Origin: JAPLCX01 sp964460305
GTDB lineage: Bacteria; Auribacterota; Tritonobacteria; UBA1439
Direction of reading: 5' to 3'
NCBI GenBank assembly: GCA_964460305.1
Contig: CAYWRA010000010.1
Location: forward strand, 1 to 43,344
DNA length: 43,344 nt
The notes under the pieces were generated by a model. That model worked only from the letters and a program-made list of their open reading frames with translations, did no database searches and was not told the origin of the DNA. The first letter of the stretch is position 1, and the number at the start of each line of letters is the position of its first letter. The position numbers were made by a program, and so were the translations under genes. Positions 8,099-16,435 of this stretch are shown here, piece after piece.

Positions 8099-11000
8099 AT
8101 GGCAACCGGATACGGCGGAATATTAGGCGCAATCGTTCGATTCTCGCTACGCTTCAGGGGCGTGATCATGGCGCTGGCCTGCGCATGGCTCGCCTACTGC
8201 GCCTCAGTCCTCCCGAAGGCCAAGTACGACGTCTTCCCCGAATTCGCCACGCCGCAGATCGTCGTGCAGACGATGGCCCCCGGTCTCGCTCCCGAGCAGG
8301 TGGAGGCCCTGGTAACCCAGCCGATAGAAAATGCCGTCAACGGCGTTCCGGGGCTTGAGTCCCTCCGCTCCGATTCGATCCAGGGGCTCTCGGTGATCAC
8401 GATGTACTTTTCACCGCAGAGCGACATCTATCTGAACCGGCAGGTCATTGCCGAGCGCCTTACGACGCTTGTCGGGAAACTGCCAGAGGGCACCCCCGCG
8501 CCGGCGATGGTTCCGCTGACGTCTTCCACGGGCGATCTACTCACGATCGGCCTGACTTCGGATAACCGCTCGCTCATGGAACTCCGGACGCTGGCGGACT
8601 GGATCGTCAAGCAGCGCATCCTGGCGGTCCCCGGCGTCGCCAAGGTGGCGGTATTCGGCGGCGACGTGAAGCAATATCAGGTCCAGCCGCGTCTCGACCG
8701 GATGAGGCTATACAACCTGGGTATGGACGATCTCCTCGCCGCGGCGCGCAAGGCCACCGGCGTCAGGGGGGCCGGTTTTATCGACACACCGAACCAGCAC
8801 ATTATCATCCAGGCAGGAGGGCAGACGCTCACCGCCGCGGAGATCGCCCGGAGCGCGCTGGTGGCCGGCAAGGACAGCGGTTCTCCGATGAACCTCGCCC
8901 TCGCGGACGTCGCCCGCGTCGTCGAGGCCCCGGCGCCTCCCATCAGCGCCGCCTCCGTCATGGGAAAGCCGGCTGTTATTCTAAATGTCTGGGTGCAGTA
9001 TGGGGCCAATACCCTTGAAGTGACGAAGGGGGTCGAGCGTTCACTGGAAGATCTCGCCCCCATGCTCCGCGCACAGGGGGTGGCTATCCATCCGAGGCTT
9101 TTCCGGGCTGCGAACTTCATCGAGACGGCGATGCGCAGGTTGAAAATAGCTATTTTTATCGGCGCGGCGCTGGTCGTGGCGGTGCTGCTGCTGTTCCTGG
9201 CCAATCTCCGGACAGCCTCGATCTCCGTTGCCGCCATCCCGCTCTCTCTCCTCTCCGCCGTAACGGTGCTCGAGTATTTCGGCCTCAGCCTCAACATCAT
9301 GACACTTGGAGGTCTGGCCATCGCCATAGGCGTGGTCGTGGATGATGCCGTCATCGACGTGGAAAACATCTTGAGGCGGTTGAGGGAGAACCGCGGTTTG
9401 GATAACCCCCGCCCGGTCTTCAACGTGGTGTTCGACGCGTCCATGGAGGTGCGGGGGGCGGTCGTGTACGCGACGTTTGCGGTGGCGCTGGTTTTTGTCC
9501 CAGTGCTCACGATGTCGGGGCTGGCGGGGAGGCTGTTCTCGCCGCTCGGCATCTCCTACATCCTCGCGACGCTCTTCTCCCTTCTCGTCGCACTCACCGT
9601 TACTCCCGTCATGTGTTTCCTGCTGCTGGGAAGCAGGGAGATGGAACATAGAGACCCTCCCGTTGTCCGGTGGTCCAAAGAGAAATACCGCCGCCTGCTC
9701 CTGAGGATCGAGCGTTCTCCCCGCGCGGTCATCTGGGCGGTAGGGATCGGTTCGCTCATCGGCGCCTCGGCGCTGTTCCTGCTCGGCGGGGAGTTTCTTC
9801 CGGAGCTCCGGGAAGGACATTTCCTGATCCACATGACCGCCGCTCCCGGGACCTCGATCGAGCAATCGCTTGAAATGGGGCGCCGGGCTACCCTCGCGCT
9901 CCTGGAAACGCCGTTTGTGGCGACGGTCGCCCAGCGCGTGGGGAGGGCCGAGGTGGATGACATTTTCGGAACGCACTCGAGCGAACTGGAGGTGGACCTC
10001 AAGCCACTCAGTGTTAAACAAGCGGGCCTCGTCCAGGACTCGATACGGGACGCGCTCTCGCAATTTGTGGGGGTGAACTTTGTCGTGAACACGTTCCTCA
10101 CGGAACGGATCGAGGAAACACTCTCGGGATATACGGCCGCGGTGGTCGTCAATATTTTCGCGGATGATTTTTCGGTGCTGGACGAGAAAGCGAAGGAGGT
10201 GGTGAAGGAGCTGAGCGCCATCCCGGGCGCCGCGGATGTCCAGGCCCAGTCGCCGCCCGGGACCCCGCAGCTTTCCATCACCCTCAGAAACGAGGACCTT
10301 GCGAACTGGGGGTTCGACGCCGTGGATGTCCTCGACGTCATCCAGACCGCATACCAGGGTGCGACCGTCGGGCAGGTGTATGACGGGAACCGGGTCTTCG
10401 ACGTATCGGTGATCCTAGACCCGCGGGATCGGAACAACGTGAACGAGGCGGGAAACCTCCTTCTGCGCAGCCCGGCCGGCTTTTTTGTCCGCCTCAGCCA
10501 GCTCGCCGATATCCGGGAGACATCGGGTAGGTACGCGATCCAGCACGACGCCGCCCGACGCGTCCAGGCCGTCACCTGCAACGTCAGGGGGCGGGACGTG
10601 CATTCCTTCGTCGACGAGGCCGGGAAGAAAATCGCCGCCGCCGTCCGTCTGCCAGAGGGGAGCTACATCGAATTTACGGGGACGGCGGAGGCGGAGGTGA
10701 GATCGAGGCGCGATCTGATACTGCATTCGCTGATGGTGGGCGTCGGGATCATACTTTTGCTCTCCCTTATGTTTGCGACCTCCCGCAACCTGGTTCTCAT
10801 CCTTGCGAACGTGCCGTTCTGCTTCGTGGGGGGAGTGCTGGCGCTGTTGCTGTCCGGCAACGGGCTCTCAATCGGTTCGCTGGTCGGTTTCGTGACGCTC
10901 TTCGGAATCACCTTGCGCAACTCCATTATGATGATCTCACACTACGAGCATCTGGTCTCCGTCGAGGGAGTGAGCTGGGGTGTGGACGCCGCGCTCCGCG

Positions 11001-11209
11001 GTGCCTCCGAGCGGCTCACGCCCATTCTCATGACCGCCCTTGTCACGGGGATGGGGCTCCTGCCGATCGCCCTTAGCAGTGGGGCCCCCGGGCTTGAGAT
11101 CGAGGGTCCGATGGCGATCGTGATCCTGGGCGGCCTCGCCACCTCGACCGCCCTCAACCTCCTCGTGATGCCCACGCTTGCGCTCCGTTTCGGGAAGTTT
11201 GAAAGATAG
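8099..11209 (+). CDS. RND efflux pump, CusA/CzcA-like inner-membrane permease
   Basis: A 1036-residue RND transporter that exports substrate using the proton gradient. The normal family layout is visible: TM1 near residue 20, a periplasmic domain with FPEFATPQIVVQTMAPGLAPEQVE, TM2-6 at about 350-500, a second periplasmic domain, and TM8-12 at the end. TM4 carries the proton-relay acidic pair in GVVVDDAVIDVENI (about residues 414-415). Overall similarity is to the heavy-metal/CusA group (long first loop, EQVEALVTQPIENAVNGVPG), but the DD pair is also found in drug pumps and I see no Met or His metal ladder, so the substrate is open. It is the last gene of the block that begins with the two-component system. 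Confidence 0.9.
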   Translation: MATGYGGILGAIVRFSLRFRGVIMALACAWLAYCASVLPKAKYDVFPEFATPQIVVQTMAPGLAPEQVEALVTQPIENAVNGVPGLESLRSDSIQGLSVITMYFSPQSDIYLNRQVIAERLTTLVGKLPEGTPAPAMVPLTSSTGDLLTIGLTSDNRSLMELRTLADWIVKQRILAVPGVAKVAVFGGDVKQYQVQPRLDRMRLYNLGMDDLLAAARKATGVRGAGFIDTPNQHIIIQAGGQTLTAAEIARSALVAGKDSGSPMNLALADVARVVEAPAPPISAASVMGKPAVILNVWVQYGANTLEVTKGVERSLEDLAPMLRAQGVAIHPRLFRAANFIETAMRRLKIAIFIGAALVVAVLLLFLANLRTASISVAAIPLSLLSAVTVLEYFGLSLNIMTLGGLAIAIGVVVDDAVIDVENILRRLRENRGLDNPRPVFNVVFDASMEVRGAVVYATFAVALVFVPVLTMSGLAGRLFSPLGISYILATLFSLLVALTVTPVMCFLLLGSREMEHRDPPVVRWSKEKYRRLLLRIERSPRAVIWAVGIGSLIGASALFLLGGEFLPELREGHFLIHMTAAPGTSIEQSLEMGRRATLALLETPFVATVAQRVGRAEVDDIFGTHSSELEVDLKPLSVKQAGLVQDSIRDALSQFVGVNFVVNTFLTERIEETLSGYTAAVVVNIFADDFSVLDEKAKEVVKELSAIPGAADVQAQSPPGTPQLSITLRNEDLANWGFDAVDVLDVIQTAYQGATVGQVYDGNRVFDVSVILDPRDRNNVNEAGNLLLRSPAGFFVRLSQLADIRETSGRYAIQHDAARRVQAVTCNVRGRDVHSFVDEAGKKIAAAVRLPEGSYIEFTGTAEAEVRSRRDLILHSLMVGVGIILLLSLMFATSRNLVLILANVPFCFVGGVLALLLSGNGLSIGSLVGFVTLFGITLRNSIMMISHYEHLVSVEGVSWGVDAALRGASERLTPILMTALVTGMGLLPIALSSGAPGLEIEGPMAIVILGGLATSTALNLLVMPTLALRFGKFER

Positions 11210-11256
11210 CAACCGCGGAGTGATAGCGGCAGGCCGTATACAGAAAGGGGCAATAG

Positions 11257-11292
11257 AATCGCCCCTTCACCGTTTCTCCCATTCGCCGACTC
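11257..11292 (+). repeat. 36-bp dispersed repeat (copy 1)
   Basis: Matches 16333-16368 with three mismatches over 36 bases; it begins AATCGCCCC and contains CACCGTTTCTCCCATT. It lies in the 255-bp gap after the RND pump. The rest of this gap has further Pyr-rich text, no reading frame of note, and the promoter of the next gene. Confidence 0.65.
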
Positions 11293-11397
11293 GATCTTTC
11301 ATTCCCTCACCACCTCGCCGCTTCTTCGCCTTGCTCTTTGGGGTTTGTCCCGCCATGCGGCGGAGGATTTCCCCCCTTGTATGGATACTACCCCACA

Positions 11398-11427
11398 TTG
11401 CGGAGGAACCTACCTATAGTATATAAT
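11398..11427 (+). promoter_or_regulatory. sigma-70 type promoter for the lipoprotein gene
   Basis: TTGCGG at 11398-11403, an 18-base spacer and TATAAT at 11422-11427. A strong ribosome site (GGGAGGGA at 11450-11457) and ATG at 11465 follow, so the leader would be about 30 bases. Confidence 0.55.
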
Positions 11428-11464
11428 CCCTTTCACAAACCAGCATATTGGGAGGGACACAACG

Positions 11465-12013
11465 ATGAAGATATTGCGTGCGGCGGTCGAACGGTCATGC
11501 GTCATTTTATGCCTTGTCGCCCTTGTATCTTGCGCCGGCGGCAGGGCGATGTCCGGCTACTACCGGAATCATCCGGAGATGCAGAAACGGTTGCTTGATG
11601 TGAGGTCTATTTACGTGGAGGGGGTTCGGGGCGCCAAGGATAACGAGGAGTCTCTGAAGATGAGGGAGTGCCTCGTGGACGAGTTGCAGAGGAAAGGGCG
11701 GGGACGGTTCCGGTTGGCGGGGAGGGCCTCGGAGGCCGACGCGGTCCTCCAAGCCGACATGAAGGAGGATCTCGGGCCTACGACCATAGAAACGCCGCTC
11801 CCGTTCGAGCTTGAAACAAAGATCACTCTGGAGGACAGGGTTTATCTTAGGATGAAGCTTGTGGACCCGAAGTCCAATCGCCTGATTTATAAAACGGATA
11901 CGAAGGAGGATCCCGAATTCGAAATCGACTCGGCTGAAAAGGCGGCGCACACGGTGGTCAGGAACCTCATGAGAGAGATCGAATGCGCGAGGACGGATTC
12001 TCACAAAGAGTAA
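11465..12013 (+). CDS. putative outer-membrane lipoprotein, unknown function
   Basis: A 182-residue protein with a clear lipoprotein signal: positive N terminus, hydrophobic core and lipobox LVSC about residue 20. The mature part (YVEGVRGAKDNEESLKMRECLVDELQRKGRFRL-like, then DAVLQADMKEDLG, beta-rich centre) resembles in outline the LptE / small assembly-lipoprotein fold, in which a conserved N-terminal strand is followed by helix and long strands; this is a weak resemblance, not an identification. It has its own promoter and ribosome site. The final residues SHKE and the stop codon are encoded by an ACAAAGAGTAAAAGAG repeat arm, as also at the end of the PHP gene (27368), so the natural C terminus may once have been different. 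Confidence 0.75.
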   Translation: MKILRAAVERSCVILCLVALVSCAGGRAMSGYYRNHPEMQKRLLDVRSIYVEGVRGAKDNEESLKMRECLVDELQRKGRGRFRLAGRASEADAVLQADMKEDLGPTTIETPLPFELETKITLEDRVYLRMKLVDPKSNRLIYKTDTKEDPEFEIDSAEKAAHTVVRNLMREIECARTDSHKE

Positions 12014-12190
12014 AAGAGGATGAATGACAAATACCCCGCCTAACAACCGGCCTCGTCCCAAAGGGATCCCTTCGGGAAAGAGGCCCCTTTGGGGCGGGCA
12101 GGCAAATGACAAATGTCAAAACGCAATGAGGTTTTGTCATCCCCGCCGCTGTCGGTTAACAGGTCAGCTTCTCCTCTTTTGCTCTTTGTA
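12003..12190. repeat. MITE-like element with terminal inverted repeats
   Basis: The ends are inverted copies: ACAAAGAGTAAAAGAGGA at 12003-12020 and its complement with one mismatch at 12173-12190. The interior (12022-12140) is a 119-bp sequence found again, inverted and with only two mismatches, at 21085-21203. It includes two palindromic modules (CCCAAAGGG/CCCTTCGGG and GGCCCCTTTGGGG). It sits between convergent genes, overlaps the last codons of the lipoprotein gene and ends just before the mpl stop. No transposase frame is present. Confidence 0.75.
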
Positions 12191-12203
12191 AAACGGATTT
12201 GCG

Positions 12204-13616
12204 TTAATCTGCGGTTAATTCTCCGTGTCGCTCCCTCAGCGCGGCCAGAATCCGCTCGTGGATCCCTCCGAAAGACCCGTTGGACATGATAAGCAGGATG
12301 TCTCCCGACGCGAGCTCGGCCTCGAGTGTGCGGATAATGTCGTCCACCCCCTCGATCACGCGGGCGTTGACTCCCTTCCCGCGAAGATCCGCGACGAGTC
12401 TCTCCGGTGAGAACCGGCGTTCCGGCTCGATCTGCTCGGCGTGATACACGCCCGCCACGATGACACGGTCGGCCTTGAGAAAAGCGGTGGGATAGTCATC
12501 CTGGAAAAAGTTTCTGCGGCTCGAATTCGTGCGGGGCTCCCAGACCGCCCAGAGCCTTCTCCCCTTATAGCGCTCTTTTAGCGCGCCGATAGTCTCCCGC
12601 ACCTCCGCGGGGTGGTGCGCGAAATCGTCGATCACGACGATGTCATCAACGACGCCGCGGACCTCTTGCCGCCGCTTGACTCCCCGGTAGCTCGCGATCG
12701 CGCCGCGAATGTTTGCTGGAGAAACACCCAGGCCGTGAGCGGCGGCGAATGCCGCGGTAGCGTTGAGGGCGTTGTGTCTGCCGGCGAGCGGTGAGTCTAT
12801 CCTCACCGGTTCGCGTCCGTCCGAGACTATCGTGAATGATGCTCCGTTGCCGTCTGCGCGATAGTCCGCAATCCGCCATTGAGAACCGTCCCCGAATCCA
12901 TAGAATTCGACCGGCGCGCCGCATGCGCAAACCTTGCGGACTCGGGGATTGTCGCCGCACGCGATGAGGCGGCCGTCGCAGGGGATGAGTTCGGCGAATT
13001 TCGCGAACGCCTTCTCGCAGTCATCGATCCCGCCGAAGATGTCGGCGTGGTCGAAATCGACGCTCGTCAGGATGCCGACGCGCGGGCGATAGTGCAGAAA
13101 TTTCGGCGCCCGATCGAAGAAGGCGGTGTGGTACTCGTCCCCCTCGATGACGAAGTGTTTCCCGCTCCCGAGCGCGCTGCTGGCGTCGAAGTTGCGAAGG
13201 ACCCCGCCGATCAGGAAGCCGGGGGAGAGGCCGGCCTCGTGGAGTATCCAGGCGATGAGCGAGGAGGTGGTCGTTTTTCCATGCGTTCCGGCTACCACGA
13301 CGCTCGTCCGTTCCATAAGATACAGCTCTTCGAGCGCCTGCGGGAACGAGAAGTATTTCAGCCCCCGCCGCAAAGTTTCCGCGACCTCGGGATTATCGCG
13401 CCGCACCGCGTTCCCGATGATCACGAGATCCGTGTCCTCGTCTATATGCTCCGGGGCGAACCCGTTTTTGATCTTAATGCCGACCTGTGTTAGAAGGGTT
13501 GACATGGGGGGATAGCAGCTCGCATCGGAGCCGCTCACATCATGGTGGCTTGCTTTAAGCAACTGCGCGAGGGATCCCATCCCCATCCCGCATATCGCGC
13601 TCATGTGAATTTTCAT
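12204..13616 (-). CDS. mpl: UDP-MurNAc:L-alanyl-gamma-D-glutamyl-meso-DAP ligase
   Basis: A 470-residue Mur-ligase family enzyme. Mpl attaches the tripeptide recovered from old peptidoglycan directly to UDP-MurNAc, in the cytoplasm, with ATP. The N-terminal Rossmann domain starts MKIHMSAICGMGMGSLA, the P loop GTHGKTTTSSL is at 110-120, and the segment FVIEGDEYHTAFFDRAPKFLHYRP separates Mpl from MurC. The glycine-rich first domain and the C-terminal ligand domain (WAVWEPRTNSSRRNFF, then IMSNGSFGG) are complete. ATG at 13616 has AAGGA about ten bases upstream. The LdcA gene lies upstream on the same strand, 236 bp away, with repeats in between. Together they indicate murein recycling and a DAP-type peptide. 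Confidence 0.93.
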   Translation of the reverse strand: MKIHMSAICGMGMGSLAQLLKASHHDVSGSDASCYPPMSTLLTQVGIKIKNGFAPEHIDEDTDLVIIGNAVRRDNPEVAETLRRGLKYFSFPQALEELYLMERTSVVVAGTHGKTTTSSLIAWILHEAGLSPGFLIGGVLRNFDASSALGSGKHFVIEGDEYHTAFFDRAPKFLHYRPRVGILTSVDFDHADIFGGIDDCEKAFAKFAELIPCDGRLIACGDNPRVRKVCACGAPVEFYGFGDGSQWRIADYRADGNGASFTIVSDGREPVRIDSPLAGRHNALNATAAFAAAHGLGVSPANIRGAIASYRGVKRRQEVRGVVDDIVVIDDFAHHPAEVRETIGALKERYKGRRLWAVWEPRTNSSRRNFFQDDYPTAFLKADRVIVAGVYHAEQIEPERRFSPERLVADLRGKGVNARVIEGVDDIIRTLEAELASGDILLIMSNGSFGGIHERILAALRERHGELTAD

Positions 13617-13633
13617 TTTGAATTATCCTTTTT

Positions 13634-13820
13634 TTACAAAGAGTAAAAGAGTATAAACCGATCTATCTCCTAACCACCGATATCGTGTCCGCCTGCCTTC
13701 CAGCGTTTTTATCCACGTCCCAACGGGATCCCTTCGGGAAATTACGCGGATTTAGCCGCGAGAGATTTCTTTTAATCCGTGCAATCCGTGGATGCACCAA
13801 CTGCCTCTTCCAATCCGCCC
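13634..13820. repeat. intergenic repeat cluster between mpl and ldcA
   Basis: The gap contains an ACAAAGAGTAAAAGAG arm (13634-13651), a CCCAACGGGATCCCTTCGGG palindrome (13715-13739) and an AATCCGTGCAATCCGTGGAT string (about 13772-13793). The last two recur near 30650-30785. No gene is visible in the gap. Confidence 0.6.
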
Positions 13821-13852
13821 GATGCGTGGTTAATTTACTGTGGTGACTTTGT

Positions 13853-14788
13853 TTAATCCGTCAGGCACGGCTCCGTAATTGTCACCGTCCCATTTTCGCC
13901 GTCGATCCTCGCGCGCACGCCGAGCGGGAAGCAGATGTTTTTTGCGAAATGCCCGGCGGGGAAATTGAAGAGCATGGGTAACCGGTTCGATCCGACCGCA
14001 TCGAGGACGATCCGTTTTATCTCAGCCCTGTAGTCCTCAGCCCTGCCCGCCCAGCCTTCAGGCGGGATGAATTGGCCGAGGATTAATCCTCCCGCCCCGT
14101 CTAATTTGCCCGCCAATTTGATATGAGAGAAGAGCCGGTCAATGGCGTACGGCTTCTCTCCCCGATCCTCGAAGAAAAGAACGGCGCCGGCGGTGGGGAG
14201 GTCATACGGCGTGCCGAGGGTGCAGGCGAATACCGAGAGGCTGCCACCTAGAAGGATCCCCTCCGATTGCCCCGATCTCAGCACCTCGATGCGGGGCGAG
14301 GGGAGTTTCCCCCATGGCGCCGGATTGCCGAGGGCATGCAAGATCGAGCGCGGAGCGTCTTCAGCCATGGCGCCGAACTCCGTGACGAGAGGGCCGTGGA
14401 ACGTCACAAGCCCGCAGATTTTGTGCAGGTAACAATGGAGGGCGGTAACGTCGCTGTAGCCCATGAAGATCTTGGGATTTTCCCTGATCGTAGCGCTATC
14501 GAGCATCGGCAGGATTCTCTGCGAGCCATAACCTCCGCGAGCGCAGAATATCGCTTTGATGGAGCGGTCGGCAAAGAGGCGGTTTAGCTCGTCGGCGCGC
14601 CGCGCATCGGCGCCGGCCAGGTAATTGCCGCGCGAGAAGATGTCGGGATGAAAAAGGGTACGGTACCCCGCGTCCTGGATGCGGCGTATGCCTTGAGCGA
14701 ACGCATCCTCGTCGAACGCGCTCGCAGGCGCTGCGATTCCTATGGTGTCGCCGGGCCGTAGGCGCGGCGGTTTAATCACGCTGGTCAT
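13853..14788 (-). CDS. ldcA: LD-carboxypeptidase (murein tetrapeptide carboxypeptidase), S66 family
   Basis: A 311-residue cytoplasmic serine peptidase that removes the terminal D-Ala from tetrapeptides released during peptidoglycan turnover, producing the tripeptide used by Mpl. The N-terminal domain has PGDTIGIAAPAS and CARGGYGSQRILP; the nucleophile Ser is S112 in MGYSDVTALH. The C-terminal domain has FFEDRGEKPYAIDR (catalytic Glu) and FPAGHFAKN (catalytic His), so the Ser-Glu-His triad is intact. Length is normal for the family. It lies upstream of mpl on the same strand and functions one step before it. No strong ribosome site is seen, but the MTSVIKPPRLRPGD start matches the family. Confidence 0.92.
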   Translation of the reverse strand: MTSVIKPPRLRPGDTIGIAAPASAFDEDAFAQGIRRIQDAGYRTLFHPDIFSRGNYLAGADARRADELNRLFADRSIKAIFCARGGYGSQRILPMLDSATIRENPKIFMGYSDVTALHCYLHKICGLVTFHGPLVTEFGAMAEDAPRSILHALGNPAPWGKLPSPRIEVLRSGQSEGILLGGSLSVFACTLGTPYDLPTAGAVLFFEDRGEKPYAIDRLFSHIKLAGKLDGAGGLILGQFIPPEGWAGRAEDYRAEIKRIVLDAVGSNRLPMLFNFPAGHFAKNICFPLGVRARIDGENGTVTITEPCLTD

Positions 14789-14920
14789 GGTATGTGGATG
14801 GTGATAAGATAAGCTCCTCGGGCGGTTCCCCTTCGCGACGTCGCGGCGGTGCGAACCTCAAACGCATCATAATAGTGATTTGCCATGCCGCAGTCAAAGG
14901 AAAACAGGCTGATTAAAGGT

Positions 14921-15191
14921 AACCACAGAGTACACAGAGGAGCCGCACCCCCAATGGGCCCCTCCGGGGGAGAGCACAGAGAGATTAATTGCAAATTAAT
15001 TTTAACCACGGATAAACACCGATACACACAGATTGGAGCTACAGCTCATGGTTTCAAGTTTCTGGTTGCTCTAAACATCCTTTCGATCTGTGTAAGCCGT
15101 GCGATCCGAGGATAAAAACCCTGGGGAAACTGCTTTTGCTGCTGTAATGCTCTGTGCCCTCTGTGATCATTCCTCAGTGCACTCTGTGGTT
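14921..15191. repeat. MITE-like CACAGAG element filling the ldcA-amgK gap
   Basis: This 421-bp divergent gap (14789-15209) is mostly one element. Its 21-bp ends, AACCACAGAGTACACAGAGG A at 14921-14941 and the inverse of 15171-15191, agree at 19 of 21 positions. Inside are a CCCC/GGGG palindrome (14948-14970), strings around ACCACGGATAAACACCGAT, and a segment (15106-15150) similar to 30778-30815. There is no transposase. The rest of the gap (14789-14920) holds no visible gene or promoter that I can support. Confidence 0.7.
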
Positions 15192-15209
15192 TACATCGAG
15201 GTTGATCTT

Positions 15210-16220
15210 ATGCAAGATGTGAGAACTCCAAAAGACAGGATCGAGCGCTTTCTGAAGCGCAGCGCGATTGCGCCGGACCGTATCGTCCGCCTCGCGGGGG
15301 ATGCGTCGCTTCGCGCGTTCTATAGGGTCCCGTATCGGGCGGGGAGCGCGGTCATGATGGTGCGTGACGAATTCCAGCCGGAGGAGGACCGGACGTTCGT
15401 CGAGGTGAGAGACCATCTCTCGGCGTGCGGAGCCGCCGTTCCCGAAATTTATGAGTATGACGAAGACAATGGCATAATCCTCATGGAGGACGTCGGCGAC
15501 CTCACGCTCGAGGAACGGCTGCGTGGGGCGGATGAGGAGACGCTAGCGCATTTCTATCGCGTCGCGATCGACGAGTTGCTCGCCATACAGATTTCTGGCG
15601 CCATCCTCCGCCGTGACTGCGTCGCGTACCGCCGCGCATTCGATCAAAAAAAACTGATGGAGGAACTCGACTTCTTTCTCCTGCACACCGTGGAGGGGTT
15701 TTATAAGGCGCGTCTAGGAGAAGGCGAGCGTGAGGCGATACGGGAGGGATTCGCCATTCTTGCGGCCCGGCTCGCGGCGCTGCCCCGCGTGCTCAACCAC
15801 CGCGACTACCATAGCCGCAACCTGATGGTGGTGGACAACGCGCTAAGGCTCGTCGATTTCCAGGACGCGCGGATGGGGCCGTGCCAGTACGATCTCGCCT
15901 CGCTTCTCCGGGATTCCTACGTGGCGCTGGACGGAGCGTTCCGCGAGCGGATGGTGGATTATTATCTCCGCGAGAGCGCTGAAAAGGGGATCTCATGGCA
16001 TGACGGGGATCTGTTTATCGAGCAGTTCGACCTCATGAGCCTCCAGCGGAACCTGAAGGCATGCGGGACGTTCGGATACATGGCGGTTGCCAGGCGAAAC
16101 GAGCGCTATCTCGGATACCTTGCGCCGACGTTTGCTTACGTGAAGGAGAACGCCCCGAGATTCGATTTCATGCGGGAGTGCGCGCGGCTTCTCGGGCGCC
16201 ACATCCCGCTGTTGCGGTAG
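15210..16220 (+). CDS. amgK: aminoglycoside-phosphotransferase-fold sugar kinase, AmgK-like
   Basis: A 336-residue kinase of the APH fold. AmgK phosphorylates MurNAc or GlcNAc at the anomeric carbon so that recovered amino sugars re-enter cell-wall synthesis without the MurA step. Features seen: an N-lobe with GDASLRAFYRV and MEDVGD hinge, the catalytic loop HRDYHSRN at 197-204, and the metal-binding DFQDAR at 216-221. The ATG at 15210 has a GAGG about eight bases before it; the frame is open back to 15099, but that stretch is repeat. The adjacent nucleotidyltransferase gene matches the known AmgK/MurU pairing, and Mpl/LdcA are next door. Substrate assignment is from context and family; a kinase for another sugar is possible. 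Confidence 0.8.
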   Translation: MQDVRTPKDRIERFLKRSAIAPDRIVRLAGDASLRAFYRVPYRAGSAVMMVRDEFQPEEDRTFVEVRDHLSACGAAVPEIYEYDEDNGIILMEDVGDLTLEERLRGADEETLAHFYRVAIDELLAIQISGAILRRDCVAYRRAFDQKKLMEELDFFLLHTVEGFYKARLGEGEREAIREGFAILAARLAALPRVLNHRDYHSRNLMVVDNALRLVDFQDARMGPCQYDLASLLRDSYVALDGAFRERMVDYYLRESAEKGISWHDGDLFIEQFDLMSLQRNLKACGTFGYMAVARRNERYLGYLAPTFAYVKENAPRFDFMRECARLLGRHIPLLR

Positions 16221-16239
16221 AGCGGGTTAATTTTTGCCG

Positions 16240-16368
16240 CGTCCCAAAGGGACCCCCTCGGGGGATGAACGCCACATGCATCTTAAAACGGCGAGTGGGA
16301 GAATGGGCGAATCGGCGACTCTGAAGTTTCAAAATCGCCCCATCACCGTTTCTCCCATTCTCCGTCTC
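16240..16368. repeat. intergenic palindrome and 36-bp repeat (copy 2)
   Basis: A CCCAAAGGGACCCCCTCGGG palindrome at 16240-16264, then GGCGAGTGGGAGAATGGGCG (about 16290-16320) partly complementary to the following CTCCCATTCTCC, and the 36-bp repeat at 16333-16368 that matches 11257-11292. It fills the gap between the kinase and the nucleotidyltransferase. Confidence 0.6.
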
Positions 16369-16435
16369 TAACTTTTGGGGGTTGGGATTTCTACTGTGGC
16401 CTGTGAATGGATCGGGTTATGGGAGGGGGAGCGAC

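Noticed and set aside
9041..10581. Long minus-strand frames of about 340 codons
   Set aside because: Shadows of the RND permease in GC-rich DNA.
11507..12112. Minus-strand frame of 201 codons whose first 30 residues equal those of the frame beginning at 21113
   Set aside because: The shared part is the 119-bp repeat read in the same sense; the rest is antisense to the lipoprotein gene. Neither is a gene.
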